Of a DNA stretch of 64,000 bases, positions 29,630 through 39,496 are shown in pieces (the stretch's first letter is position 1; the number at the start of each line of letters is the position of its first letter). The DNA lies in contig NZ_PIRF01000001.1 of NCBI RefSeq assembly GCF_003049705.1, positions 248,001 to 312,000 on the forward strand, given 5' to 3'. The DNA comes from Campylobacter concisus (lineage in GTDB: Bacteria; Campylobacterota; Campylobacteria; Campylobacterales; Campylobacteraceae). A program made the position numbers and the translations under genes. The notes beneath the pieces are model-generated. The model was given only the letters and a program-made list of their open reading frames with translations, searched no databases and was not told the origin of the DNA.

Positions 29630-31448
29630 AGACGTTAAAAGTTTAGATGTTGATGAACTAAACGCACTTTGTCATGACATCAGGGATAAAATTTTAGCCA
29701 CCGTTAGCAAAAATGGCGGTCACCTTAGCTCAAATATCGGTGCAGTTGAGATCATTGTGGCGATGCATAAAATTTTTGATGTGACAAAAGATCCATTTAT
29801 TTTTGATGTGAGCCACCAAAGCTACGCACACAAGCTACTAACTGGGCGCTGGGAGAGCTTTGATACGCTTAGAAAATTTAATGGCATCAGCGGCTATACA
29901 AAGCCAAGCGAGAGTAAATTTGACTACTTTGTAGCAGGGCATAGCTCGACGTCCATATCTTTAGCAGTTGGTGCTGCAAAGGCAATAAAACTTAAAAACG
30001 AAGATCGTATCCCAGTAGCTGTCATAGGCGATGGCTCACTAAGTGGTGGAATGGCGTACGAGGCGCTAAATGAGATGGGAGACAGAAAATATCCTTGTGT
30101 CATCATCCTAAACGACAACGAGATGAGTATAAGCAAGCCTATAGGCGCGCTTAGCAAGTACCTAAGCCAGATGATGGCAGGACAGTTTTATCAAAAATTT
30201 AAGGGCAGGGTTGAGAAATTTCTAAGTTATATGCCAGATTCAGCCGCATATATGGCTAGGCGCATGGAGGAGGGTATCAGGCTAATTACTCCAGGTATGT
30301 TTTTTGAAGAGCTTGGGCTTGAGTACATAGGCCCTGTCGATGGACACGACTTAGGCGCGCTTCTTAGTACATTTGAAACTGCTAAAAATATGAAAAAGCC
30401 AGTCATTGTGCACGTGCAGACACTAAAGGGCAAAGGGTATGAATTTGCTGAGGGGTGCTACGAAAATTGGCACGGAGTTGGGCCATTTGATCTAAAAAGT
30501 GGCGAATTTATTAAAAGACAGTCAAATAAGTCAGCCACGGCGATCTTTAGCGAGCATCTTTTAAAGATGGCAAGAGAGCATAGCGATATCGTTGGTGTTA
30601 CGGCTGCGATGCCAACAGGTACTGGTATGGATGCCTTGATACAAGAATTTCCAGATCGTTTTTGGGACGTAGCGATAGCCGAGCAGCATGCAGTCACCTC
30701 GATGTCAGCTATGGCAAAAGAGGGTTTTAAGCCATTTGTCGCGATATACTCAACTTTTATGCAAAGGGCCTATGATCAAGTCATTCATGACGCTTCTATT
30801 TTAAATTTAAACATCACTTTTGCGATGGATAGGGCTGGTATTGTGGGCGAGGACGGCGAAACGCATCAGGGTGCTTTTGATATCAGTTTTTTAAATGCCG
30901 TGCCAAACATGGTTCTCTTTGCTCCAAGGTGTGAAGAGAGCATGAAAAATGTTATGGAATTTGCCTACTCTTACAAGGGCGTAAGCGCTTTTAGATACCC
31001 ACGCGGAGCGTTTATCTTAAGAGATGAGTTTGAAGCTCAGCCACTTGAGTTTGGTAAGGGTGAAATTTTAGCTGATGCAAATAGTGATATTGTATTTTTA
31101 GGCTATGGCAACGGCGTTGGCAGAGCAAATTTGGTCAGAAATTTACTAACTGGCAAGCTTGATGTGATATTGGTTGATCTTGTCTTTGCAAAGCCGCTTG
31201 ATAGTGAGCTTTTATTAGATCTTGCAAAACGCACTAAAAAGTGGTACATCTTTAGCGATAGTGCTAAAAGAGGCGGTATTGGTGAGATAGTAAGTGCATT
31301 TTTACAAGAAAATAAAATTTCAAATATAAGCGTCATTAGCTTCGAGTATGAAGATAAATTTATCCCACATGGTTCAACTGCTGAGGTCGAAAAGTACCTT
31401 GGTATAAGTGCTGAGCAGATTACCAAAAATTTACTAGAAAATAATTAA
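29622..31448 (+). CDS. dxs: 1-deoxy-D-xylulose-5-phosphate synthase
   Basis: Thiamine-diphosphate enzyme that begins the MEP isoprenoid pathway from pyruvate and glyceraldehyde 3-phosphate. The GDG...N cofactor motif is VIGDGSLSGGMAYEALNEMG with downstream NDNEMSIS; GHSSTSISLAVG, catalytic-Glu region VGEDGETHQGAFDISF and SAKRGGIGEI also match. Length 608 is normal. It is the last gene of the lysA-to-dxs run. Confidence 0.97.
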   Translation: MNKDVKSLDVDELNALCHDIRDKILATVSKNGGHLSSNIGAVEIIVAMHKIFDVTKDPFIFDVSHQSYAHKLLTGRWESFDTLRKFNGISGYTKPSESKFDYFVAGHSSTSISLAVGAAKAIKLKNEDRIPVAVIGDGSLSGGMAYEALNEMGDRKYPCVIILNDNEMSISKPIGALSKYLSQMMAGQFYQKFKGRVEKFLSYMPDSAAYMARRMEEGIRLITPGMFFEELGLEYIGPVDGHDLGALLSTFETAKNMKKPVIVHVQTLKGKGYEFAEGCYENWHGVGPFDLKSGEFIKRQSNKSATAIFSEHLLKMAREHSDIVGVTAAMPTGTGMDALIQEFPDRFWDVAIAEQHAVTSMSAMAKEGFKPFVAIYSTFMQRAYDQVIHDASILNLNITFAMDRAGIVGEDGETHQGAFDISFLNAVPNMVLFAPRCEESMKNVMEFAYSYKGVSAFRYPRGAFILRDEFEAQPLEFGKGEILADANSDIVFLGYGNGVGRANLVRNLLTGKLDVILVDLVFAKPLDSELLLDLAKRTKKWYIFSDSAKRGGIGEIVSAFLQENKISNISVISFEYEDKFIPHGSTAEVEKYLGISAEQITKNLLENN

Positions 31449-31520
31449 TATCATTTAATAAAGTAACGTTTAATATTATTTTTGCTAGCATAAGCCAAAA
31501 TAAAAACAAGGAAAAGCACT

Positions 31521-31931
31521 ATGCAATACGTATCATTATTAAAGCAATCTGGGCTAAAAGTCACGCCACAACGCCTTAGCGTTTTAAGAATTCTTGATCG
31601 CCACACGCATCCAACGATTGATGAGCTTTATGATGAAATTTTAAAAGAGAGCCCATCAGTTTCTCTTGCGACAGTTTATAAAAATTTAAATACTTTAAAA
31701 GACGAAGGTCTCGTAGTTGAAGTAAATATCGTCAATCAAAAAGCTAGATATGACATCTACGAATATCCACATATTCATGTTGTCTGCGAAAGCTGTGGAA
31801 GCGTCGAGGACGTGAGCTACGATGATGCTGAGCTTGGCAAATATCAAGAGGCACTAGAAAAGAAGATCGGAAATATAATAGAGCGTCTAAACATCGTAGC
31901 TAGTGTAAAAAGCTGTAAACACTGTAAATAA
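31521..31931 (+). CDS. perR: peroxide-responsive Fur-family regulator PerR
   Basis: Metal-dependent repressor of oxidative-stress genes. A winged helix (KVTPQRLSVLRIL, VSLATVYKNLNTL) is followed by a dimerisation domain with HIHVVCESCG and a terminal SCKHC, two CxxC pairs for structural zinc. I prefer PerR over Fur because the sequence and its place after dxs match the C. jejuni gene perR as I remember it, whereas C. jejuni fur lies elsewhere. The start is ATG with an AAGGAAAAGC site. AT-rich inverted sequence at 31446-31490 could be an autoregulatory box. Confidence 0.82.
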   Translation: MQYVSLLKQSGLKVTPQRLSVLRILDRHTHPTIDELYDEILKESPSVSLATVYKNLNTLKDEGLVVEVNIVNQKARYDIYEYPHIHVVCESCGSVEDVSYDDAELGKYQEALEKKIGNIIERLNIVASVKSCKHCK

Positions 31932-31961
31932 AATTTATGTTGCTATTTAGCAACATAAATT
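31932..31961. terminator. terminator after perR
   Basis: Perfect 13-base stem (AATTTATGTTGCT with AGCAACATAAATT), loop ATTT, followed by CCATCTTTTTTC, immediately after the perR stop. Confidence 0.8.
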
Positions 31962-32040
31962 CCATCTTTTTTCTTATAAAAATACTTTTAAAATAAGCCT
32001 AAATTTAGCATTTTTCTCATTGTTTTAAGCACTAACTTGC

Positions 32041-32046
32041 TAAAAT
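32041..32046 (+). promoter_or_regulatory. -10 box before the CYTH/CHAD gene
   Basis: TGC-TAAAAT, an extended -10 type, 25 bases before the chosen GTG start and downstream of the perR terminator. Confidence 0.5.
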
Positions 32047-32070
32047 GAACAAAAAATTTTGGAGAAAAAT

Positions 32071-33477
32071 GTGAGTTTGGAGATAGAGCGTAAATTTTTA
32101 CTCAAAAATTCTCAAATTCTAGATTTTTTAAAAGAAGCTGGAGTAGTTTTTAAGCACCTTGAAATTTCTCAATTTTATACCAAGATAACGCAAAATGAAG
32201 AGATCCGCTTTCGAAGTGAAGAGGATAAATTTATAAAAACTGTAAAGATCGGCAAAGATCTAATCAGAGAAGAAAATGAAGAATTTTGTGAAAAAGCAGA
32301 GTTTAAAAAGGCTCTTAAAAACCGCATCGGTAGTGTCATCTTAAAAGATAGATACACTTTTAAACTAAATAACAATCCTTGCAACATCGATATTTTTAAA
32401 AATAAACTAAACGGACTTTGTACATTTGAGATCGAATTTAGCGATGAAAATGAGGCCGTCTTTTTCAAGCTACCACCGTTTTTAGAAAATTTTTGCCTAA
32501 GTGACGTAACTTGCGATAAAAGATATAAAAACAAATTTCTTGCCATCCATGCTAATGAAAATGAACAAATCGACTACAAAAGAGCCTATAAGATCATAAA
32601 AGAAAAAGAAATTTTGCCAAATTTTGCTGTAAATCTAAAAAGCGGCGAGGCGCTAAGAGTCCTTTTCGTTAGTATTTTTAAAGTAATAAAAAGGCTAAAA
32701 AGCCAGTATTTGATAGATAAAGATGAAGAAGTTTTGCATGAGCTTCGCGTAAATTTAAGAAAGGTTAGATCGATCCTTAAAATTTTTAGTGGCGTTTTTG
32801 ATGAGAAAGTGACACTTTTTTTTGGTGAGAATTTTAAAATGCTTGCAAACTCGACAAACAAAAAGCGAGATTTGGATGTATTTTTGAGCTTTTTAAACGA
32901 GCAAAAGCACGCAAATGAGCCTATTTATTTTGTAAAAAAGGCTCTAGATTTAGAGTATGAAAATGTAAAAAGCTACCTTGGCGACGAAGAAAATTACGCA
33001 TTTTTAAAAGAGTGGGAGATATTTTTAAACGAGGGTGAATTTTATAAGTCAAAACTCTTTGATGTAAGCCTTTCGCGCCTTGGTTCGTTTAAGCTTAGAA
33101 CGCTTTTGGTTTTAGCTCAAAAAAGACTAAAAAGCCTTAATCAAGACTGCCCAAATGAGAGCTTTCATGATCTTAGGATAGAGCTTAAAAAGATGAGATA
33201 TACATACGAGTTTTTATGTGAAATTTTCTATTTTGAGGGGCTTAAAAAGTATGAAGAGAAGCTAAAGCAGATGCAAGAAATTTTTGGCAATCTTCAAGAC
33301 TATGACGTTTGGCTCGGCATCCTTAAAAGACTTCCGGAAATGCCAGATAAAGAGAGGCTCGAGAGTAAAATTTACAAGCAAATTTATAAAAGTAGAGAAG
33401 AGATACTAAAAAAGCGTCTTAAATTTATAAAAGCAACTCGCAAAATTTCAAGAAATTTAAAAATTTACTACATATAA
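32071..33477 (+). CDS. CYTH and CHAD domain protein
   Basis: The N-terminal CYTH domain (residues 1-~165) opens with LEIERKFLL, the ExExK triphosphate-tunnel motif. The rest is a CHAD domain made of helices with repeated conserved histidines and basic residues (HELRVNLRKVRSILK and HDLRIELKKMRYTYEFL). CYTH enzymes hydrolyse triphosphates or polyphosphate, and CHAD domains bind polyphosphate, so a polyphosphate-related role is likely. I choose GTG 32071, placed correctly behind a GGAG site; the frame reaches back to TTG 32059, but that codon overlaps the ribosome site. It shares a transcript with ubiE, 12 bases on. Confidence 0.8.
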   Translation: MSLEIERKFLLKNSQILDFLKEAGVVFKHLEISQFYTKITQNEEIRFRSEEDKFIKTVKIGKDLIREENEEFCEKAEFKKALKNRIGSVILKDRYTFKLNNNPCNIDIFKNKLNGLCTFEIEFSDENEAVFFKLPPFLENFCLSDVTCDKRYKNKFLAIHANENEQIDYKRAYKIIKEKEILPNFAVNLKSGEALRVLFVSIFKVIKRLKSQYLIDKDEEVLHELRVNLRKVRSILKIFSGVFDEKVTLFFGENFKMLANSTNKKRDLDVFLSFLNEQKHANEPIYFVKKALDLEYENVKSYLGDEENYAFLKEWEIFLNEGEFYKSKLFDVSLSRLGSFKLRTLLVLAQKRLKSLNQDCPNESFHDLRIELKKMRYTYEFLCEIFYFEGLKKYEEKLKQMQEIFGNLQDYDVWLGILKRLPEMPDKERLESKIYKQIYKSREEILKKRLKFIKATRKISRNLKIYYI

Positions 33478-33489
33478 AAGGGCAAATTT

Positions 33490-34218
33490 ATGCAAAAACA
33501 AGAAAAAATCGTTGATATGTTTAACCAGATCGCTCCTACTTATGATGTCGCAAACAGAGTGTTAAGCCTTGGTGTGGACGTGAGTTGGAGGAAATTTGCC
33601 TGCAGATATATGCTAGAAATTTTTAAAAATAAAAGCATAAATATCGTAGATGTGGCTTGTGGCACTGGCGATATGATGGGGCTTTGGAGTGAAATTTCAA
33701 AAGAATTTGGCGTTGAGATAAAAAGCCTTACTGGCATCGATCCCTCAAGCGGCATGCTAAAAGAGGCGAGGGTGAAATTTCCAAATTTTAAATTTATAGA
33801 GGCCTACGCTGACAACACTACGCTTGCAAGCGGTGAGGCTCAAATTCTAAGTATAAGCTATGGCATCAGAAACGTGGTTGAGCGAAAGGCTGCGCTTAGA
33901 GAGTTTAACAGAGTACTTGCTCTAAATGGCTACGTAGTCGTACTTGAATTTACAAAACGCCAGAAAAAGGGGCTTATAACCTCGCTAAGAGATTTTTACC
34001 TAAGTAAAATTTTGCCAAGTATCGGTGGCTTTATCTCAAAAAACAAAGAGGCATATGAGTATCTGCCAAGCTCGATCGAAAATTTCTTGGACGCAAAGAG
34101 TTTTTGCGACGAGCTAGTTGAAGCTGGCTTTGAGATAGAGCTTTGCAAGGGCTTTAGCATGGGTATTTCGACACTATTTATCGCTAAAAAGGTCAAAAAT
34201 GACATACGACGATTTTAA
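33490..34218 (+). CDS. ubiE: demethylmenaquinone/ubiquinone C-methyltransferase UbiE/MenG
   Basis: SAM methyltransferase for the last step of menaquinone synthesis (campylobacters use menaquinone). Family blocks are MFNQIAPTYDVANRVLSLGVD, SAM motif I VDVACGTGDMM, GIDPSSGMLKEAR, SYGIRNVVERKAALREFNRVL and the C-terminal KGFSMGISTLFIAKK. Length 242 is normal. In C. jejuni, as I recall, xseA follows directly; here a methyltransferase pair of genes is inserted. Confidence 0.94.
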   Translation: MQKQEKIVDMFNQIAPTYDVANRVLSLGVDVSWRKFACRYMLEIFKNKSINIVDVACGTGDMMGLWSEISKEFGVEIKSLTGIDPSSGMLKEARVKFPNFKFIEAYADNTTLASGEAQILSISYGIRNVVERKAALREFNRVLALNGYVVVLEFTKRQKKGLITSLRDFYLSKILPSIGGFISKNKEAYEYLPSSIENFLDAKSFCDELVEAGFEIELCKGFSMGISTLFIAKKVKNDIRRF

Positions 34219-34417
34219 GAGTAGTTTGAATAATAGAATTTTTGGTTGCGATTTAATTTGTAAAAATTTATAAATTTTTTAAAAAATCTATATAAATATA
34301 TTGAGCTTCTTAGGATAGTAAATGTAAAGATATAATTGGTTTAAAATTTAATTTTGAGCTGTAAGATTAAGTTTGGTATTGCAATATAAAATATATTTTT
34401 TAAAGGAAGGATTGAAT

Positions 34418-34696
34418 ATGTCTTGTTATACAGAAGGTGAAATCGCTATTAAAGCTCTTGATGCTATCAAAAAAAGACCAGGTATTAAGACTAGTGAGCT
34501 TATTGATGAACTTAGAAGGATAATGAAACCAAGCGGAGAAGATTTAAAAATACTAGATGGAAGAAATGATGATAAATTTTCACAAAAGGTTAGAAATTTA
34601 AAAAGCCATAATAGTATACAAGATAAAGTAATTACCATTGGAGATAAAGATAGACAGTGGTATTTAAAAGATGATTATGCTAAATATGTTAAATAA
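34418..34696 (+). CDS. small predicted winged-helix protein paired with a DNA methyltransferase
   Basis: 92 residues, no family recognised with confidence. The fold looks like a winged helix (EIAIKALDAIKKRPGIKTSELIDELRRI, ending with a basic wing and DRQWYLKDDYA). I choose ATG 34418 behind an AAAGGAAGG site; the frame extends upstream without similarity. It overlaps the methyltransferase gene, so the two are co-translated. It could be a transcriptional controller, a specificity partner or the remnant of a restriction gene. Its neighbourhood is more AT-rich than flanking genes, consistent with recent arrival. Confidence 0.6.
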   Translation: MSCYTEGEIAIKALDAIKKRPGIKTSELIDELRRIMKPSGEDLKILDGRNDDKFSQKVRNLKSHNSIQDKVITIGDKDRQWYLKDDYAKYVK

Positions 34697-35792
34697 ATTT
34701 TTTTATGGAAATTGCCTCGATGTTTTGCAAAGTATTCCAACTAACAGTATAGATTTAATCTTTGCTGATCCACCATATTGGATGAGAGTAGATGGAGTAT
34801 TAAAACGTCCAGAAGGCAAAGAATTTGATGGTTGTAATGACGAATGGGATAACACTTTTTTAAATAGTGATGATTATATTGATTTTACTCGTAAATGGCT
34901 TAATGAGTGTAAGCGTGTATTAAAACAAAATGGATCTATTTGGGTTATTGGAGGAATGCAATGCATATATACTATCGGCGGGATTATGCAAGAGCTAGGG
35001 TTTTGGTTTATCAATGATGTTATTTGGCAAAAAAGTAATCCAACCCCAAATTTTATGGGAACAAGATTGAATAATTCGCATGAGACTCTTATTTGGGCAA
35101 CAAAAAGTAAGAAATCAAAATTTACTTTTAACTATAAAACAGCAAAAGAATTAAATACGGAAAATATTGATATAAATTTATTTGAAAAAGGCGAGAGAAG
35201 GCAATTAGGCTCAGTTTGGAGATTTTCTGTGTGTAATGGAAATGAGCGGTTAAAGGACGAAAATGGCAATAAGCTGCATTCTACACAAAAACCGGAAAGT
35301 CTGCTTTATAGGATTATTGCTATTAGTTCAAAAATCGGAGATATAGTGCTTGATCCTTTTGGTGGAACAATGACAACTGCAGCTATGGCAAAAAAGCTTG
35401 GAAGAAATTATATTTCTATAGAACAAAATGATAAATATATAAAATTTGGCAAAAAAAGGGTTAATGATATTGTATTTGAAGATAGTGATATAACTCATGC
35501 AAAATTTGATAAAAAACCATTAAAGGTAACTTTAGATCAGATGATTGACGCAAATTTTTTAAATTTGGGTGAGAGATTCTATTTAAAAAATAGTGATGAA
35601 TTCGCTATTTTAAAGCGTGGTTCTAGACTCGAATATAATAATATACTTTATGATATACATTCACTTGCAGCAAAATTAAAATCCGCAAAGTCCGAACGAT
35701 TAAATGGATTTAAATTTTGGCATGTCATAAGAGATAACAAAAAAATTCTTTTAGATGATATAAGATCACATTTTAGAGAAATCAATGCTTAG
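34671..35792 (+). CDS. HinfI/CcrM-like adenine-N6 DNA methyltransferase (beta class) with RAMA-type C-terminus
   Basis: Motif order is that of the beta class: motif IV ADPPYWM near residue 32, a recognition region, then SAM motif I DPFGGTMTTAAMAKKLGRNYISIEQ near residue 225. The sequence follows M.HinfI closely as I remember it (NSIDLIFADPPY, ECKRVLKQNGSIWVIG, NDVIWQKSNPTPNFMGTR, HSTQKPESLLY), suggesting GANTC as target. The C-terminal ~75 residues resemble the RAMA domain of CcrM (FLNLGERF, IHSLAAKL, GFKFWHVI). Motif I has Met where HinfI has Gly. Possible starts are 34671, 34677 and 34686. No restriction gene is nearby, so it looks like an orphan. It overlaps xseA by eight bases. Confidence 0.85.
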   Translation: MIMLNMLNKFFYGNCLDVLQSIPTNSIDLIFADPPYWMRVDGVLKRPEGKEFDGCNDEWDNTFLNSDDYIDFTRKWLNECKRVLKQNGSIWVIGGMQCIYTIGGIMQELGFWFINDVIWQKSNPTPNFMGTRLNNSHETLIWATKSKKSKFTFNYKTAKELNTENIDINLFEKGERRQLGSVWRFSVCNGNERLKDENGNKLHSTQKPESLLYRIIAISSKIGDIVLDPFGGTMTTAAMAKKLGRNYISIEQNDKYIKFGKKRVNDIVFEDSDITHAKFDKKPLKVTLDQMIDANFLNLGERFYLKNSDEFAILKRGSRLEYNNILYDIHSLAAKLKSAKSERLNGFKFWHVIRDNKKILLDDIRSHFREINA

Positions 35793-36951
35793 TGTTTCTG
35801 AGCTAAACGAAAAAGCAAAGGCACTGCTTGAAGCCACACTTGACTACGTCGAGGTAAGCGGAGAAATTTCGCGCCTTACTAAGCACGCTTCTGGACACTG
35901 GTACTTCACGCTAAAGGATGAGAAGTCAAGCATCTCAGCTGTGATGTACCGCATGAATAATCAAAAGGTGAAATTCTTACCAAAAGATGGACTAAAAGTA
36001 AAAATTTATGGCAAAGTGACCATTTATTCGCCAAGCGGGTCGTATCAGCTAGTGGCTAGTGCGATGCTGCCTGATGGCGAGGGTGAGCTTGAGCTTGCGT
36101 TTAGGCAGCTTAAAGAAAAGCTCGAAAACGAGGGGCTTTTTGATATATCAGCAAAAAAAGAGATACCAAATTTACCTAAAAAAATAGCCCTTGTCACAAG
36201 CGCCACTTCAGCCGCACTTCAGGATATGCTAAAGGTGGTAAAGAGCCGCTGGAGGCTAAGTGAAATTTATATATTTGACGCGCTAACACAGGGCGAAAGT
36301 GCTCCAAGCTCGCTTATAAAAGCCTTGCGCAGAGCCGATAAATACGGCGTCGATGTGATCGTTTTAGCTAGAGGAGGTGGCAGCAAAGAGGATCTTTGGT
36401 GCTTTAACGACGAGGGCTTAGCGCGTGAAATTTACGCTACAAAAACGCCAGTCATAAGCGCTATCGGACATGAGATCGACTACGTTATAAGCGACTTTGT
36501 AGCAGACCGCAGGTCGCTTACGCCAAGTGCAGCTATGCTTGATCTTTTGCCTGATGAAGAGGCGTTTTTTCAGTATCTTGATAGGCTCAGCGACGATCTT
36601 GATAGCGCTTTAAGCTTAAAGATCACCAAAAAGCAAAATTTGCTAAATGTCCTTCTTTCTAAATTTTCGTCAAACGCTCTAAAGGCTAGGATTGAGCTAA
36701 AATTTAGCGAGGTGACAAACAAGCAAAACGCCCTAGCAAACGCCGTACAAAGAAAAATTTTAGTCCTTGGCTCGGCACTTAGCTCGCTAAAGAAGGCTTA
36801 TGAGATGAGAGAGCTATTTTTTGAGAGCACAAAAGGGCTTATCGAGGTTAGAAAAGATGGTAAGAGAGTTGATCTTGGAGATTTAAAATTAGACGATGAG
36901 ATCGAGCTTATCTCGCAAAATACACATAAAAAAGCAATTATCAAGGAGTAA
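35785..36951 (+). CDS. xseA: exodeoxyribonuclease VII large subunit XseA
   Basis: Large subunit of exonuclease VII, which degrades single-stranded DNA. The N-terminal OB fold ([39 protein letters not shown], residues 2-40) binds DNA; the catalytic domain has [44 protein letters not shown] and [18 protein letters not shown]. Length 388 is a little shorter than E. coli XseA, usual for this class. It begins eight bases inside the methyltransferase gene. Confidence 0.95.
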   Translation: MLSVSELNEKAKALLEATLDYVEVSGEISRLTKHASGHWYFTLKDEKSSISAVMYRMNNQKVKFLPKDGLKVKIYGKVTIYSPSGSYQLVASAMLPDGEGELELAFRQLKEKLENEGLFDISAKKEIPNLPKKIALVTSATSAALQDMLKVVKSRWRLSEIYIFDALTQGESAPSSLIKALRRADKYGVDVIVLARGGGSKEDLWCFNDEGLAREIYATKTPVISAIGHEIDYVISDFVADRRSLTPSAAMLDLLPDEEAFFQYLDRLSDDLDSALSLKITKKQNLLNVLLSKFSSNALKARIELKFSEVTNKQNALANAVQRKILVLGSALSSLKKAYEMRELFFESTKGLIEVRKDGKRVDLGDLKLDDEIELISQNTHKKAIIKE

Positions 36952-36953
36952 AA

Positions 36954-38033
36954 ATGAGTAGAAAAATTAACTTTAGTGCAGGCCCAAGCGCGATACCGCT
37001 AAGCGTTTTAGAGCACGCAAAGGCCGAATTTACAGACTATAGAGACGAGGGCTACTCGATCATGGAGATCAGCCACAGAAGCAAGACCTTTGAGGAGATC
37101 CACTTTGGCGCGATGGAGAAGATAAGAAAGCTTTACGGCATCGGCGATAAGTATGAAATTTTATTTTTGCAAGGCGGCGCACATTTGCAATTTAGCATGA
37201 TACCGATGAATTTGTATCAAGGCGGCAAGGCCCAGTACGCAAACACCGGCGTTTGGACAAATAAGGCGATCAAAGAGGCTAAAGTGCTTGGCGTAAATGT
37301 AGACGTCGTCGCAAGCAGTGAAGATGAAAATTTCTCTTACATACCTGAGTTTAAATTTAGCGATGACGCCGACTACGCCTACATCTGCTCAAATAACACG
37401 ATTTATGGCACGCAGTATAAGACTATGCCAAAGACCAAATCGCCCCTTGTTGTCGATGCTTCGAGCGATTTTTTCGCTAGACCGCTTGATTTTAGCAGTA
37501 TCGGCTTGCTTTATGGCGGTGCTCAGAAAAATGCAGGTCCAAGCGGCGTGACTATCGTCATTTTAAGAAAAGACCTAGTTGATCGCGTGAGCAGCCAAAA
37601 CGTCCCTATGTTTTTGCGCTACAAAACGCACGTAGAGGCAAACTCACTTTACAACACACCGCCAACTTTTGGAATTTATCTTTTAAATTTAACCATGCAG
37701 TACCTACTAGATCTTGGCGGGCTTGCCGAGGTTGAGAAGATAAATGCCAAAAAAGCAAGCACACTTTATAGCATCATAGACAGCTCAAATGGCTTTTACG
37801 TGGGACATGCAAAAAAATCAAGTAGGTCAGATATGAACGTGAGCTTTACGATACCAAAAGATCATGCGCTTGAGCCAGTTTTCGTCGAAGAAGCGCTAAA
37901 AGATGGCATGCTAGGGCTAAAAGGTCACAGACATCTTGGCGGCATAAGAGCCTCTATCTATAACGCCGTAAGCCAAAGCGACGTTGAGAAACTTGGCGAG
38001 TTTATGAGAGAATTTGCAAGAAAACATAGCTGA
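36954..38033 (+). CDS. serC: phosphoserine aminotransferase SerC
   Basis: PLP enzyme of serine (and pyridoxal) synthesis, converting 3-phosphohydroxypyruvate to phosphoserine. Markers are [11 protein letters not shown] at the start, [29 protein letters not shown], the PLP lysine in [13 protein letters not shown], and [16 protein letters not shown] at the end. Length 359 is normal. The order xseA-serC matches C. jejuni. The next ATG shares the last base of its stop. Confidence 0.96.
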   Translation: MSRKINFSAGPSAIPLSVLEHAKAEFTDYRDEGYSIMEISHRSKTFEEIHFGAMEKIRKLYGIGDKYEILFLQGGAHLQFSMIPMNLYQGGKAQYANTGVWTNKAIKEAKVLGVNVDVVASSEDENFSYIPEFKFSDDADYAYICSNNTIYGTQYKTMPKTKSPLVVDASSDFFARPLDFSSIGLLYGGAQKNAGPSGVTIVILRKDLVDRVSSQNVPMFLRYKTHVEANSLYNTPPTFGIYLLNLTMQYLLDLGGLAEVEKINAKKASTLYSIIDSSNGFYVGHAKKSSRSDMNVSFTIPKDHALEPVFVEEALKDGMLGLKGHRHLGGIRASIYNAVSQSDVEKLGEFMREFARKHS

Positions 38034-39493
38034 TGAATAAAACAAAGAAAGCTTATGATGAAATTCCTTATTTCTCGGCTGCATTTAGCGACTGCTCGCC
38101 AGTTAGGATAGAAGCGGTTGCTAAATTTCTGGGGCTTAAGGTAGCTGGCTTAAAAGAGGCTAGGGTGCTTGAGCTTGGCTCGTCATATGGCGGTAATATC
38201 TTGCCATTTGCCATTTCACATAAAAATGCAAAAGTCGTTGGTATCGATATCTCAAGTCATCAAGTGGCTGAAGGTAACAAGGTAGCAAAGCAGATAGGTT
38301 TAGAAAATTTTACTCTGCTTGAGCGAAATTTTTTGCACATGAACGAAAGCGATATAAAAGAGCTTGGGAAATTTGACTATATTATCGCTCATGGCGTTTA
38401 TAGCTGGGTGAGCCCAAATGTAAGAGATGCGCTGCTTGCCACGATTAAGGCACTACTTAGCAAGGATGGTATCGCTTATGTTTCGTATAATACCTATCCT
38501 GGCTGGAAGAGTCTTGATATTTTAAGAGATTTTATGCTTTTTGTTAGCTCAGGCAATGACAGCAAAGAAGCACTTGCTTATGTGAAAGATGAGTTAAATT
38601 TCTTGCAGGATTATTTGAAATTTAGCCTGCAAAGCCAAAGCGATGTCGTATACAAAGATAGTATGAAGCTTCTTTTAACACAGCTAAATTTCTTACAAAG
38701 CATCATCGCAAAGGGCAATGATTATTATATATTGCATGATTTTTTGGAGGCTAGCAATGAGCCAACTTACTTTCATAAATTTGCCAAGCATATCGACAAA
38801 CACGGGCTTTGCTACGTCATAGACGCTTCGCTAAATGATATCTTTGCAAGCTCAACTGGAATTTACCGCTTTGACGCACATATCGAGCAAAATTACAACT
38901 CTCGCATCAAAAAAGAGCAACTAAACGATTTTTTATTTAATAGATCATTTAGAAAAAGCCTCATCGCTCACAAGGAGAGGCTTGGCGGTGCTGAGGACTT
39001 TGACGCGGTGCTTGGAGAGAGCGAGCTTGATAGGATTTATTTTGCATATTTTAGCGAGCAGCCAAGGACAAAAACACAAGAAATTTTAAGCAAAGCCTAT
39101 CCGCAAAGCCTAAATTTAAGTAAAGTAAAGGCCGCACTTGGTGAGAGCGAAGGCGAAGCATTTATGGGGCTACTTGAAATTTTAAATGATCAAAACACCA
39201 AAATTTCATCTTCAAAGCTTGCTGCACTTGCTTATGAGCCTAAAAAAACTAGGCTAAAGCCTAGAGCTGCGGCCTATCTTGGGTATTTTCTGGAGGCTAG
39301 CTCGCCAGTCATATCTTTGGCAAATGAGCTAAATGGCAAGTTAAATTTAAACCATGAAGAGATCAAGGCAGCTTTAAAATTTGATGGCAAAGCTAGTTTA
39401 AAAGATATCGCAAAGAGCGTAAATTTAAGTAAAGACGAGCTAGATAAGCTTGCTTTTAAATTAAGCGAAGCCTATTTTTTTGAAGAAATTTAA
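38033..39493 (+). CDS. class I SAM methyltransferase with methyltransferase regulatory domain (PKMT-like)
   Basis: A 486-residue protein with an N-terminal Rossmann methyltransferase (LELGSSYGGNILPFAI, VVGIDISSHQVAEGNKVA, IIAHGVYSWVSPNVRDALL, VSYNTYPGWKSLDILRDFMLF). The middle region resembles the 'methyltransferase regulatory' domain seen in protein lysine methyltransferases such as those of Rickettsia, and the C-terminus may be a winged helix (EEIKAALKFDGKASLKDIAKSVNLSKDELDKLAFKL). The substrate is unknown; surface-protein lysine methylation is a guess from the family. It follows serC without a gap and ends at a shared terminator. Confidence 0.7.
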   Translation: MNKTKKAYDEIPYFSAAFSDCSPVRIEAVAKFLGLKVAGLKEARVLELGSSYGGNILPFAISHKNAKVVGIDISSHQVAEGNKVAKQIGLENFTLLERNFLHMNESDIKELGKFDYIIAHGVYSWVSPNVRDALLATIKALLSKDGIAYVSYNTYPGWKSLDILRDFMLFVSSGNDSKEALAYVKDELNFLQDYLKFSLQSQSDVVYKDSMKLLLTQLNFLQSIIAKGNDYYILHDFLEASNEPTYFHKFAKHIDKHGLCYVIDASLNDIFASSTGIYRFDAHIEQNYNSRIKKEQLNDFLFNRSFRKSLIAHKERLGGAEDFDAVLGESELDRIYFAYFSEQPRTKTQEILSKAYPQSLNLSKVKAALGESEGEAFMGLLEILNDQNTKISSSKLAALAYEPKKTRLKPRAAAYLGYFLEASSPVISLANELNGKLNLNHEEIKAALKFDGKASLKDIAKSVNLSKDELDKLAFKLSEAYFFEEI

Positions 39494-39496
39494 AAA

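Noticed and set aside
31521-31931. Calling this regulator Fur
   Set aside because: Sequence and its place after dxs match C. jejuni perR as remembered; metal specificity cannot be read directly.
34199-34273. Short frame starting MTYDDFKSSLNN at the ubiE end
   Set aside because: Only 24 codons, AT-rich, no family. It may be the stump of a gene lost when the methyltransferase pair arrived, but this cannot be supported.
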